A stretch of 64,000 bases of DNA from Paucibacter sp. KCTC 42545 (GTDB lineage: Bacteria > Pseudomonadota > Gammaproteobacteria > Burkholderiales > Burkholderiaceae_C): contig NZ_CP013692.1 of assembly GCF_001477625.1 (NCBI RefSeq), positions 992,001-1,056,000 of the forward strand. The letters run 5' to 3'. The notes under the pieces are model-generated. The model saw only the letters and a program-made list of their open reading frames with translations, was not told the DNA's origin and searched no databases. The stretch's first letter is position 1; each line of letters starts with the position of its first letter. Shown here one piece after another: positions 9,162 to 17,146 of this stretch. The position numbers and the translations under genes are program-made.

Positions 9162-9389
9162 ATGGTGACCCTAGCGCATAGCTTTGACGGAGTGCCGGGG
9201 CTGTTTGCCCTGGGCATGTCTTGGCGGCATGAGAACGGTAAGCCGGGCCGGTCCAGGCTTAAAGCCTTGTCCGAAATGGATGGGCGGTGGGGCCTAGTTC
9301 GCAAGTCAGCAGACGGGCAATTTCAGGCCGGTTTTTGCGATCCCGTTGAAGGGGTCGAAAAGGGTTCTGTCGCGATAACAGTCAATTGA
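9162..9389 (+). pseudogene. pilO: pilO 5' fragment, truncated by an IS6-like end
   Basis: The first 67 or so residues match the N-terminus of PilO2-type proteins (FALGMSWRHENGKPGRS, then GRWGLVRKSADGQFQAG). These are inner-membrane pilus assembly proteins of more than 400 residues. The native sequence stops at 9362, where the terminal repeat of the IS6-like element begins; the last nine codons are read from that repeat. The ATG at 9162 directly follows the pilP stop. The rest of a thin-pilus operon (pilQ, R, S, T, V) is absent, so the module cannot build a pilus by itself. Confidence 0.75.
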
Positions 9390-9510
9390 CGTGGCAAGTT
9401 GATGTGGTCGCCGAGTCTCAAAACGCCAGGCTGTAGAACTGCGCTGCGGCGGACGGACGTTGCCCGTCGGGGTAGCGCAACTGCCCCTTCTTGATCATGT
9501 GCATGGTCTC
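9363..9510 (-). mobile_element. 3' remnant of an IS6-like element, copy 2 (inverted)
   Basis: This is the inverted counterpart of 5647-5785, with the same terminal sequence GGTTCTGTCGCGATAACAG starting at 9363. On the minus strand it codes for the same transposase tail, with three more residues on its 5' side (read as ETMH before MIKKGQ). It is cut on the right at 9511 by the terminal repeat of a Tn3-family element. The two inverted ends frame the pilus module. Confidence 0.6.
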
Positions 9511-9548
9511 GGGGGTTGAACCACAAACCGCCGAAATTTCCGTCACTC
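9511..9548 (-). repeat. Putative Tn3-family terminal inverted repeat
   Basis: The sequence starting GGGGGTTGAACCACAAACCG lies just past the stop codon of the Tn3-family transposase fragment, where the right terminal repeat of such an element should be. It begins with a run of G, as Tn3-family ends do. Its partner is not in the window, so the boundary is inferred from position and from the sudden start of the IS6-like remnant at 9510. Confidence 0.55.
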
Positions 9549-9852
9549 CAAATCCAGCCCATCAAGTAGCGCGTCCAAGTCAATCGTTTTGCCGCCATCC
9601 TCGAAGGTGTAATGCCCGCCCAGTAGCAGGTGCCGCCAGGCCACCGGCGAGGTTGACATGATGAGCGTCAACGCCCTGGGCTTGCCCTGGCACCGCTCCA
9701 GTAACCGCGACAGGATGGCCGCGTTGTAGTAAATGATGGCGTTGGCCACCAGGCGGCCGCACTGGTTGCTGATCTCGATATCGATGTCCGTCTGGCCCGT
9801 CAGCTCCTTCTTGCCGCCCACCTGGGCAATGGCCGCGCGCAACTGGTGGTAG
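9543..9852 (-). pseudogene. tnpA: Tn3-family transposase TnpA, C-terminal fragment
   Basis: Read on the minus strand, this encodes YHQLRAAIAQVGGKKELTG, then ISNQCGRLVANAIIYYN, then PVAWRHLLLGGHYTF. These are the highly conserved last 100 residues of Tn3-family TnpA. The gene continues at 13709 after an IS3 element; the 4-base duplication GTAG (9849-9852 and 13709-13712) marks that insertion. Joining the two pieces gives a continuous reading (NRLESYHQLRAAIAQ). The start of tnpA is missing, so this copy is dead. Confidence 0.88.
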
Positions 9853-9894
9853 GGTAATCCCCCCGTTTTACATTGAATCGAGAAGTAGAAAGGG

Positions 9895-9991
9895 TCATGC
9901 AACGTTGGCCAGTCGCTGCTTGGGGGTGATGCCGCCCAAGGCCATATTTGGGCGGTCGTGATTGTATTTCCACATCCACTGGGTGGCGAAC
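9895..9991 (-). pseudogene. IS3 (type B) OrfB, C-terminal fragment
   Basis: This piece encodes the last residues of the type B transposase (WKYNHDRPNMALGGITPKQR, stop complementary to 9895-9897). It is separated from the rest of orfB (12651-13360) by the IS21 element. The same tail is found at 21693-21797. Confidence 0.88.
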
Positions 9992-10166
9992 TGCGTATTT
10001 CAGCCCATCCCGGCCACCCATTTCAGCGGAACGCGGACAGCGTTTCAGACGAAGGCGGACACCATTTCAGGCTGATCGCGGACAGCGTTTCAAACTGATC
10101 CCGGACACCCCTGGCGCGCGCAAGTGACCTGAGCCGTAGGCATGCTGACCGATTTTTCGGTCCGTC

Positions 10167-11717
10167 ATGCCCACTCCCAGGATTCACATGCGCAAACTTC
10201 GACAAACCCTTCGACTTCACCTTGAATCTGGCCTGAGCATGCGCGAGTGTTCGCGCGTGCTTGGCATCGCCAAGTCGACCGTCAATAGCGTCGTTATGAA
10301 GGCCCGCGCCGCCGGTGTGGACTGGGCCGCCGCCCAGACGCTGGACGATGCCGCCTTGGAGGCTCGCTTGTACGGCCCCGCTGTGCCTCGGTCCAGCACC
10401 CAGCTTGAGCCCGACTTCGCCCTCGTCCACCAGGAACTCAAGCGCCCCGGCGTCACCTTGCAATTGCTCTGGGAGGAGTACCAGCGCGGTCTGACCGACG
10501 CCGGCTCGCAAGCCTACAAGTACACCAGCTTCTGCGTGAAGTACCGCGCCTGGGTCGCCGGCCTCAAGCGCTCGATGCGCCAGGTCCACCCGGCCGGCGA
10601 GCGCCTGTTCATTGACTACGCCGGCCAGACTGTGCCCTTGGTGGACGCTGCCACCGGCGAGATCCGGCAAGCGCAGATCTTCGTGGCCGTCCTCGGCGCC
10701 TCGAACTACACCTTCGCCTGCGCCACGCCGACACAGACAGCAGCCGACTGGGTCGGCGCCATCATGGATGCGCTGGAGTTCATGGGTGGCGTGCCCCGGC
10801 TGATCGTGCCGGATCAGGCGCGCGCCCTGATCGCCAGGCCCGACCGCTACGAGGCCACGCCTAGCCGTCTGGTCGAAGAGTTCTGCGACCACTACGACGT
10901 GGCGATGCTGCCCGCGCGTCCGGCTCATCCCCGCGACTAGCCCAAGGTGGAGGTCGGCGTGCAAATCGTCGAGCGTTGGATTCTGGCGCGGCTGCGGCAC
11001 CGGCGCTTCTTCACCCTGGCTGAGCTCAACGCCGCTGTCCGGGAGTTGCTGGTGGACCTGAACGCTCGGCCGTTCAAGAAGCTACCCGGCTGTCGGGCCA
11101 GCGCCTTCGCGGCCTTGGATCGGCCGCTGCTCAAACCCCTGCCGGCAGCGCGCATGCCCATCGCCCGCTTCAAGCGCGCCCGGGTCAATATTGACTATCA
11201 CGTTGAACTCGATGGCCATTACTACAGCGTGCCGCACCGGCTGGTGCGCGAGCAGGTCGAGTTGCGCATCACTTCGACCACGGTGGAGATTCTGGCGGGC
11301 CAGCAACGCGTGGCCGTGCACGCCTACAGCGTCCGGCGCGGGGCGCACACGACGGCGCCCGAGCACATGCCGGCCTCCCACCGGGCGCACCGAGAGTGGA
11401 CCCCAGCCAAGCTCATCGCTTGGGGTGAGCACATCGGCGTGGCCACAGCCGCCGTGGTGCGCTGGCAGATGGAACACCGGCCGCACCCCGAGCAAGGCTA
11501 CCGCTCCTGCCTCGGCCTGCAAAGCCTGGCGCGCCAGTTCGGCCACGAGCGGCTGGAAGCGGCCTGCGTTCGCGCCATGTCGATTCGCTCGCCGACCTAC
11601 CAAAGCGTCAAGTCGATCCTGGCCACCGGCTTGGACCGGCAAGCCGCGCCGGCCCAAGCCACGCAGGCCGCACTCCCGCTGCATGACAACGTGCGCGGCC
11701 CCGATTACTACCACTGA
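10167..11717 (+). pseudogene. istA: IS21 transposase IstA with an in-frame amber stop
   Basis: Two open segments in the same frame make one IstA of about 516 codons. The first has the N-terminal helix-turn-helix (MRECSRVLGIAKSTVNSVV) and integrase core motifs (RLFIDYAGQTVPL, RLIVPDQARA). A TAG at 10938-10940 interrupts the frame after HPRD, where family members have Lys in a context like RDKPKVEV; a single A-to-T change would explain it. The second segment continues at once with [14 protein letters not shown] and runs to 11717. Without suppression the element should be unable to transpose by itself. Confidence 0.88.
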
Positions 11718-11740
11718 CCCCACTGAAGAAGGAGAAGCTC

Positions 11741-12478
11741 TTGCTCAACGAACACACCCTGGATCAACTGCGCAGCCTGCGCCTAGACGGCATGGTGCAG
11801 GCGCTTACCGATGGCGCCACCCGCACGGCAGCGGCCGAGCTGTCCTTCGAGGAGCGGCTGGCCATGCTGGTGCAACGCGAGGTCGATTGGCGCGACGGCA
11901 AACGCCTGGCCCGGCTGCTCAAGGCGGCCAAGCTCAAGGTCAGCAGCGCCTGCATCGAGGACATCAACTGGCGAGGCTCGCGCGGGCTGGATCGCAGCCT
12001 CATCACCCAACTGGCGGGCTGCGACTGGCTGCGCCACGGCCACAACGTGTTGCTCACCGGGGCCACGGGTTGCGGCAAGACCTGGCTCGCATGCGCGCTG
12101 GCCCAGCAGGCGGCACGCCAGGGATTCGCGGTGTTGTACACGCGGGCGCCGAGGCTGCTGGAAGAGCTGCGGGTGGCCCACGGCGACGGCTCCTTCGGCC
12201 GGCGCCTGGCACAACTGGCGCGCATTGACCTGCTGGTCATCGATGACTTTGCGATTGCACCGGTCACGGCGGCCGACCGTAACGACCTGCTGGAGTTGCT
12301 CGACGACCGGGTCGGCAGCCGCTCGACGCTCATCACCAGTCAGCTACCCGTCTCAAACTGGCACCAATGGTTGGATGACCCGACATTGGCCGATGCCATC
12401 TTGGACCGGATCGTCCATTCGGCACAAAAGATCGCGCTCAAGGGCGAGTCGCTGCGCAAGAAACAGGACTCGGTATGA
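11741..12478 (+). CDS. istB: IS21 helper ATPase IstB
   Basis: This 245-residue AAA+ ATPase has Walker [16 protein letters not shown] near residue 103 and Walker [14 protein letters not shown] near residue 162. The start is a TTG at 11741, preceded by AAGGAGAA; no ATG fits the family N-terminus ([17 protein letters not shown]). It lies 23 bases after the interrupted istA. The protein is full length, so it may still act on a related element if that supplies IstA. Confidence 0.9.
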   Translation: MLNEHTLDQLRSLRLDGMVQALTDGATRTAAAELSFEERLAMLVQREVDWRDGKRLARLLKAAKLKVSSACIEDINWRGSRGLDRSLITQLAGCDWLRHGHNVLLTGATGCGKTWLACALAQQAARQGFAVLYTRAPRLLEELRVAHGDGSFGRRLAQLARIDLLVIDDFAIAPVTAADRNDLLELLDDRVGSRSTLITSQLPVSNWHQWLDDPTLADAILDRIVHSAQKIALKGESLRKKQDSV

Positions 12479-12650
12479 GCACCAAACCAACCACCGCAGA
12501 ACCGTCCGGGCCAGCCCAATTCAGGCTGATCGCGGACACCTGAGCTACCATCAACCCAGGCACTTGCGCGCACCCAACCTGTCCGCGATCAGTTTGAAAC
12601 GCTGTCCGCCATCACGCTGAAATGACTGTCCGGGATCGCTGAAATCCGCA

Positions 12651-13360
12651 GCGAACAGCTGAGCCTCTTGCAAATCGGACCACAGGTATTGCGACAACCA
12701 CTCATAGCGCACCGTCCTGTTGAAGCGCTCGACATAGGCGTTTTGCTGCGGGTTACCCGGCTGGATGTGGTCGAGTTTGATGCCCCAGTCATGTGCCCAA
12801 CGCTGGATGGTTGCGCTGATGTACTCGGGGCCGTTATCGCAACGAATGACCTGTGGTTTGCCACGCCAAGCAATGATCTGCTTGAGTGCCCGGATGACGC
12901 GCTCTGAGGGCAGCGAGAAATCTATTTCGATGCCCAACGCTTCTCGGTTGAAGTCGTCAATGACGTTGAACAACCGGAAGCTGCGCCCGTCCTCAAGTTG
13001 ATCGTGCATGAAGTCCATGGACCAGACTTCGTTGATGGCCTGCGGCACGCTCAAGGGCTCAGGCTTGCCCCGCACCTGCCGTTTACGCGGTTTGATGCGC
13101 AAGTTCAGCTCCAACGCCCGGTAAACCCTGTAAACGCGCTTGTGATTCCATGGGAAGCCTTTGACGTTGCGCAAGTACAGGTAACACAGGCCAAAGCCCC
13201 AGTGGCGATTGTTGTCCGTCAGCCGCATCAGCCAATCGGCGATTTGATCGTCCTGGTCATTCTTCTTGACCTCGTAGCGGTAGCATGACTCGCTGACTGT
13301 GAAGATGTTGCAGGCCAGCCGGATGCTGGTGCCACGCTGGGCCACCACTTCTTTGGCCAT
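12651..13360 (-). pseudogene. IS3 (type B) OrfB, N-terminal part, split by IS21
   Basis: This codes for the first 236 or so residues of the DDE transposase. It includes [15 protein letters not shown] (first Asp), [12 protein letters not shown] (second Asp) and [17 protein letters not shown] (Glu). It ends at the IS21 insertion at QLFA; the remaining residues are at 9895-9991. OrfB lies in the -1 frame relative to orfA. The A6G run at the end of orfA (13384-13400) is a standard site for programmed frameshifting. Confidence 0.9.
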
Positions 13361-13383
13361 CTCGCGGCGGCGAGACGGCCGCG

Positions 13384-13647
13384 TTACTTTTTTGCAAGGT
13401 ACTCCGCAGCAATCTCGGCCTTGAGCTTTTCCTCAATGTACATCTTCTTGAGGCGCCGATTCTCCTCTTCGAGTTCCTTCATGCGGGCCATGAGGGAGGT
13501 GTCCATGCCTCCAAATTTGGCTCGCCATTTGTAAAACGTGGCGGTGCTGATGCCGACCTCTCGGCATAGGTCGGGAACGGGCAAGCCTGCCTCAGCGCGT
13601 TTGAGCGCATCCATGATCTGGCTGTCGGAAAACTTGGACTTCTTCAT
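13384..13647 (-). CDS. IS3 (type B) OrfA
   Basis: The 87-residue OrfA has the IS3-type helix-turn-helix ([20 protein letters not shown], then [14 protein letters not shown]) followed by a leucine-zipper-like segment rich in Glu and Lys. It binds the element ends and is normally fused to OrfB by frameshifting near its 3' end, where the codons for LAKK contain a run of six A. It is identical to the protein at 19481-19744. The gene is intact although its orfB is not. Confidence 0.92.
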   Translation of the reverse strand: MKKSKFSDSQIMDALKRAEAGLPVPDLCREVGISTATFYKWRAKFGGMDTSLMARMKELEEENRRLKKMYIEEKLKAEIAAEYLAKK

Positions 13648-13708
13648 GTAGAAATTCTCTTCGAGAAATTTCTACTTCTCGCGCCAGTGGTTTGACGGGA
13701 GGATTACC

Positions 13709-14103
13709 GTAGGACTCAAGGCGGTTTTGTGAGCGGTGCACGTTGCGCTGCAACTGCGGGTCTCGCAGGTAGCGCAACGTGTAAATGCTGCGAATCAGCT
13801 TGTCGTACTCGAACACCGCCCGCCGCGTTGGATTGGATGTGCTGTAGGTGCAAATCTTGCGGATGAGTGCAGCCTGTGTCATGTCCTTGAGCGCCAGCGT
13901 GGCCACGATCTGGTCGATGCCCTCTTTTTCAACCTCGATGGCTTGCAGGTCGATGCGCCCGGCCGGTTTGACCAGGTGCTTTGCGTACAGGTCCGGATCA
14001 TCGACGCAGTACAACTCCTTGAGCTGGGCATTGGCGTCGGTAAAGCGCGGTGCGAAGGCCGCCTTGAACCAGTCAAAGATGGCAAAGTTGGCCTTGTTGA
14101 TGC
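13709..14103 (-). pseudogene. tnpA: Tn3-family transposase TnpA, internal fragment
   Basis: Minus-strand translation gives INKANFAIFDWFKAAFAPRF, then VDDPDLYAKHLVKP, then MTQAALIRKICTYS and RDPQLQRNVHRSQNRLESY. These are conserved stretches of the C-terminal half of Tn3-family TnpA. It is contiguous with the fragment at 9543-9852 once the type B IS3 element is removed. Its 5' side is cut at 14104 by the left end of an IS407-like element, and no more of tnpA is found beyond that element. Confidence 0.85.
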
Positions 14104-14171
14104 TGACCTGCACCCTCCCAGCCGTACCAGCGTAATGGAGAGGAAGTCCATCAACCAGGAGAATGATGGAC

Positions 14172-14438
14172 ATGAAGAAGAGCAGATTTACTGAGGAACA
14201 AATCATTGGGTTCCTGAAGCAGGCCGAGGCCGGCATGCCGATCAAGGAGCTGTGCCGGCAAGGCGGCTTCAGCGACGCCACGTTCTACAAGTGGCGGGCC
14301 AAGTACGGCGGCATGCAGGCCACGGATGCCAAGCGACTGCGCGAGCTCGAAGGCGAGAACGCCAAGCTCAAGCGCCTGCTGGCAGAGGCCCACCTGGACA
14401 TCCACGCGCTCAAGGACGTCTTCGGCGTAAAGCCCTAG
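14172..14438 (+). CDS. IS407-group OrfA
   Basis: This small DNA-binding OrfA of about 88 residues contains MKKSRFTEEQIIGFLKQAEA, then a helix-turn-helix ending [13 protein letters not shown], then a leucine-rich tail ending KDVFGVKP. I chose the ATG at 14172 because AGGAGA lies about nine bases upstream; ATGs at 14163 and 14166 are alternatives. It overlaps the orfB frame, as usual for IS3 elements that make OrfAB by frameshifting. Confidence 0.9.
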   Translation: MKKSRFTEEQIIGFLKQAEAGMPIKELCRQGGFSDATFYKWRAKYGGMQATDAKRLRELEGENAKLKRLLAEAHLDIHALKDVFGVKP

Positions 14439-14470
14439 CCCCGCAGGTCAGGCGCGACGCGGCGACCCAG

Positions 14471-15298
14471 ATGATTGCCCAGCACCATCTGTCCGAACGC
14501 CGCGCGTGCCGCCTGGTGGGGCTCTCCAGAGACAGCTATCGCAACCCGCCCGTGGTCGATGAGGCCACGCAGCAACTCAGCGCCAAGATCGTCGAGATCG
14601 CACAGGTGCGGCGCCGCTTCGGCTATCGCCGCATCCATGACGTGCTGCGCCCACAGTTCCCAGGCGTCAATCACAAGCGCGTCTATCGGTTGTACAGCCA
14701 GGCGCAGTTGGCGGTGCGCAAGCGCAAGAAGATCAGACGGGCAGCCAGCGAGCGCGTGCCGCTCACCGTGCCGACCCGAGTCAATGAGGTGTGGAGCATG
14801 GACTTCGTTTCCGACAGCCTGGCCAATGGCCGGCGTATCAAGTGCCTGACTGTGGCCGACGACTTCACGCACGAGTGTGTGGACATCGCCGTGGACTACG
14901 GCATCTCGGGCCAGTACGTGACGCGGTTGCTGGACCGGGCCGCGATCTTCAGGGGCTACCCTGCGGCGGTGAGAACCGACAACGGGCCGGAGTTCACCTG
15001 CCGGGCCTTCATCGCTTGGGCGCAAGCTCACGACGTGCGGCACATCCTCATCCAGCCAGGGCGGCCCATGCAGAACGGCTACATCGAGAGCTTCAACGGC
15101 AAGTTCCGCGACGAGTGCTTGAACGAGCACTGGTTCCAGACGCTGCCGCAGGCGCGCTCGGAGATCGCCATCTGGCGGCAGGACTACAACGAGGTGAGGC
15201 CGCACAGCAGCCTGGGTCGGATACCGCCGGCCGAGTTCGCGCAGCGCCACCGCACCAAGAACCAGGCGCCACCGGCTACACGCAACGAGATCAAGTAA
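14471..15298 (+). CDS. IS407-group OrfB transposase
   Basis: This is the DDE catalytic protein of the type C element, about 275 residues from the ATG at 14471; the fused OrfAB product would start earlier by frameshifting. Motifs are EVWSMDFVSDSLANG (Asp), AVRTDNGPEFTCRAF (Asp) and QNGYIESFNGKFRDECLNE (Glu), followed by NEVRPHSSLGRIPPAEFA. The frame is open to the end, so this element may be active. Confidence 0.9.
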   Translation: MIAQHHLSERRACRLVGLSRDSYRNPPVVDEATQQLSAKIVEIAQVRRRFGYRRIHDVLRPQFPGVNHKRVYRLYSQAQLAVRKRKKIRRAASERVPLTVPTRVNEVWSMDFVSDSLANGRRIKCLTVADDFTHECVDIAVDYGISGQYVTRLLDRAAIFRGYPAAVRTDNGPEFTCRAFIAWAQAHDVRHILIQPGRPMQNGYIESFNGKFRDECLNEHWFQTLPQARSEIAIWRQDYNEVRPHSSLGRIPPAEFAQRHRTKNQAPPATRNEIK

Positions 15299-15348
15299 CC
15301 TTCAACCCGGACTTCCGCATGGCTGGTACGGCGGGAGGGGGCAGGTCA

Positions 15349-15626
15349 TATTGCCTTGAACTACATCGAGCCTGGCGAGCCCAACCAGAACGCCTACATC
15401 GAACGCTTCAACCGGACGTTCCGAACGGAGGTGCTTGATGCCTACCTGTTCAGCTCCATCGAACAAGTCCAAGCCATCGCCGACGATTGGCTGACCCAAT
15501 ACAACGAGTACCGACCGCATGATGCACTTGGGGGCGTACCGCCCAAGCAGTTCATGCCCAGACTGATCACCACAACTGCTGCAGACTCTAGAAATCAACT
15601 GTCCTCTTGACAGGGGAGCTTACGCT
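15349..15626 (+). mobile_element. 3' fragment of an IS3-family element (type D)
   Basis: The sequence codes for the last 80 or so residues of another IS3 OrfB (NQNAYIERFNRTFRTEVLDA, then QYNEYRPHDALGGVPPKQF, stop at 15608-15610). It ends with the terminal repeat CTTGACAGGGGAGCTTAC. That end is similar to CTTGGTGGGTGAGCTTAC near 22131, beside the orfA fragment at 21840-22082, so both pieces belong to the same IS type. The 5' part is cut off by the right end of the type C element. Confidence 0.75.
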
Positions 15627-15730
15627 TGGCATCCTGGTTTTAAAAACCACATTAGCGAAACCAATAACTTCAATACAGTGAATGCGGAAGTCCGGCACCG
15701 CTTTATTGCCGGCAAACCTAAATGTAAATC

Positions 15731-16060
15731 ATGAAAGAACTTGATCAACTGCAACTTTCCATGGTCGCTGGTGGCGATCACTGGGGGCGTGAGACTGCCG
15801 AAGGCTCCATCGAAGAGGACGACTACGCGACAGGCGAAAATGGCATTTCGAGCACTAGTTGGCAGTCATCCAGCGGGATGGGCATGGGCACATGTGTCGC
15901 AGTGACATCGATTACCGGTACCGTCATCGGTGCCGTCATCGGTGGCGTCGCCGGCGCTCTCCCCTCTGGTGGAATTGGTGCTCCAGCTGGCGCAAACATC
16001 GGCGCACGATTCGGCCGAGCTGGCGGATTCCTCGCCGCAGCATTTGTCTGCGCCAACTGA
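15731..16060 (+). CDS. Class II microcin-like precursor with double-glycine leader
   Basis: The 109-residue product starts MKELDQLQLSMVAGG. The length (15), the Leu and Val spacing and the closing Gly-Gly match leaders of class II microcins such as microcin V, which are cut during export by an ABC transporter with a C39 peptidase. The 94-residue core begins acidic and Ser/Thr-rich (residues 16-50). It continues as a glycine-zipper hydrophobic region (TGTVIGAVIGGVAGAL, about 62-77) and ends GGFLAAAFVCAN. There are two cysteines (55 and 107), a possible disulfide, and no lysine in the core. It lacks the Ser-rich tail of known siderophore microcins. No strong ribosome-binding site is visible. 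It heads a low-G+C cluster. Confidence 0.75.
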   Translation: MKELDQLQLSMVAGGDHWGRETAEGSIEEDDYATGENGISSTSWQSSSGMGMGTCVAVTSITGTVIGAVIGGVAGALPSGGIGAPAGANIGARFGRAGGFLAAAFVCAN

Positions 16061-16070
16061 TTCCATTTGA

Positions 16071-16105
16071 GAATTCGAAGCAGGTATTCCGCCTGCTTCG
16101 AATTC
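16071..16105 (+). promoter_or_regulatory. Perfect 14-bp hairpin after the precursor gene
   Basis: GAATTCGAAGCAGG (16071-16084) and its exact complement (16092-16105) enclose a seven-base loop, starting ten bases after the precursor stop codon. No T run follows. It may act as a partial terminator or 3' stabiliser that lets the precursor be made in excess over the downstream genes, as happens in many bacteriocin operons; this role is inferred. Confidence 0.6.
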
Positions 16106-16140
16106 CAGATCCCTTTGAGCGCGCGATTTTGGTGAAAGTA

Positions 16141-17103
16141 ATGAAACAAGATGAAAGTAAAGTTAATAGCTTCTTGTCGTGGGCGTTGACGTTTGTATTC
16201 GAAATCGTCGTCCTTATCTTACTTGCTGCTTGCCTTGTAACCAGCTGTAGTGCGCAGACTGTACATTTATTAAGATCGGAAAATGGCGCCGGCTACCTTG
16301 TACTATCGACCCATGGCGCCGCGCCAAAATTCAAGCTACCCTCCAGTTGGATCTCAGCAATCAGCGAATCTGAGCGCCTTTGCATTGAGATGCAGCAACC
16401 AAGCTCCGCCAGGCAAGCCAAGGACGTTTATTCGCGGCTCGCACGTAAATCAATAGCGGCTGAGCAAGCCAGCAATACAAATACTCCTAGGCGACGTGAA
16501 ATACGAGCCAATCTGATTGCAAAGTTGATCCAGGCCATTGGCGCAAAACCAGCCGCAGCAAAAGAGTTTGAATTGTTTTCGGACTACTACCTTGCAGATG
16601 CGGTCCTTAGCACTACGCCGATCGGTCCACTCGGAATAAGTCCGGATCAGCAACTCGTGGACGCCAAGCCTTGGGCTGACCTATGCTTTCTGGAAGATTA
16701 CGAGGCCGCGATGTCCTTTGGGACAAAATTGAATCCGGCTGAGGCACTAACGTATCTCCGACATGCGCACCATGTTTTATCGAGTCATGACTTCAAAAAC
16801 ACCCTAGATTTGCATGCGGCACGGAGCATTGACGCGTGGGTAGCTCAGGATATAAGCGGCTTGTGCTCTTTGGAGAGTGAATACTCTAGGTCAAATGGCA
16901 TTGAAGCTGTACAAAAAAATACCATTACTGCGCGAAATAAAAATCTTGCAAGGGCAATTTTAAGAGAGCTGCGCTCAGCGCACAGCACCTTATTTCTAGT
17001 CGGCGCACACCATGAGTGTGGTGATCGCGATTCGCTAACTAGCGAACTACAACGTATTGGTGTACAAGTTACCGTTTATGAGGGCGCAACCGAGATCCAG
17101 TAA
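16141..17103 (+). CDS. Diverged TraB/GumN-like membrane-anchored protein
   Basis: The product has about 320 residues. Residues 14-36 form a hydrophobic segment ending LLAACLVTSCSA, a signal anchor or possible lipoprotein signal. The next part, GYLVLSTHGAAPKFKLPSSW, aligns with the GTIH region that opens the TraB/GumN fold. The C-terminus (ARNKNLARAILREL, then STLFLVGAHHECGDRDSL, then IGVQVTVYEG) matches the family's RN and VGxxH motifs. TraB of enterococcal plasmids shuts down a peptide pheromone, and the family is thought to include metal-dependent peptidases. The start at 16141 follows GGTGAAAG; an in-frame open stretch extends upstream but overlaps the precursor gene. In this cluster it could protect the producer or process the peptide. 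Confidence 0.65.
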   Translation: MKQDESKVNSFLSWALTFVFEIVVLILLAACLVTSCSAQTVHLLRSENGAGYLVLSTHGAAPKFKLPSSWISAISESERLCIEMQQPSSARQAKDVYSRLARKSIAAEQASNTNTPRRREIRANLIAKLIQAIGAKPAAAKEFELFSDYYLADAVLSTTPIGPLGISPDQQLVDAKPWADLCFLEDYEAAMSFGTKLNPAEALTYLRHAHHVLSSHDFKNTLDLHAARSIDAWVAQDISGLCSLESEYSRSNGIEAVQKNTITARNKNLARAILRELRSAHSTLFLVGAHHECGDRDSLTSELQRIGVQVTVYEGATEIQ

Positions 17104-17146
17104 GCTCCAGACAACAACCTTGATATAGGAAAAGCAAGGCTTTTAG

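Larger units (their letters stand above)
9992..12650 (+). mobile_element. IS21-family element (type B) inserted in IS3 orfB
   Basis: The left end begins TGCGTATTTCAGCCCATCCC and the right end is the inverted match, beginning TGCGGATTTCAGCGATCCC when read inward from 12650. Both ends carry several repeats of the pattern TTTCAG followed by CGGACA. GCGAAC at 9986-9991 is repeated at 12651-12656, a 6-base target duplication. Joining the flanks restores the IS3 orfB frame. The element carries istA (with an internal stop) and istB. Confidence 0.92.
9853..13708 (-). mobile_element. IS3-family element (type B), itself split by an IS21 element
   Basis: The terminal repeats GGTAATCCCCCCGTTTTAC at 9853 and, inverted, GGTAATCCTCCCGTCAAAC ending at 13708 bound an IS3 element with orfA and orfB on the minus strand. 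The 4-base target duplication GTAG lies outside both ends, in the Tn3-family tnpA gene. An IS21 element at 9992-12650 interrupts orfB. Without the insert, the element would be about 1.2 kb, normal for IS3. A second copy of the element is at 19420-21839 in the opposite orientation. Confidence 0.9.
14104..15348 (+). mobile_element. IS407-group IS3-family element (type C)
   Basis: The ends are TGACCTGCACCCTCCCAGCC at 14104 and the inverted match TGACCTGCCCCCTCCCGCC read inward from 15348; both continue with GTACCAGC. Ends beginning TGACCTGC are typical of the IS407 group. The flanking bases (ATGC on the left, TATT on the right) do not match: the left flank is Tn3 tnpA and the right flank is a different IS. 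One side has therefore been rearranged since insertion. Confidence 0.88.

Noticed and set aside
15859..16140. Upstream extension of the TraB/GumN-like gene overlapping the precursor
   Set aside because: The frame is open by chance: the extension is Arg/Trp-rich, whereas the ATG at 16141 gives a normal signal anchor and has a plausible ribosome-binding site.
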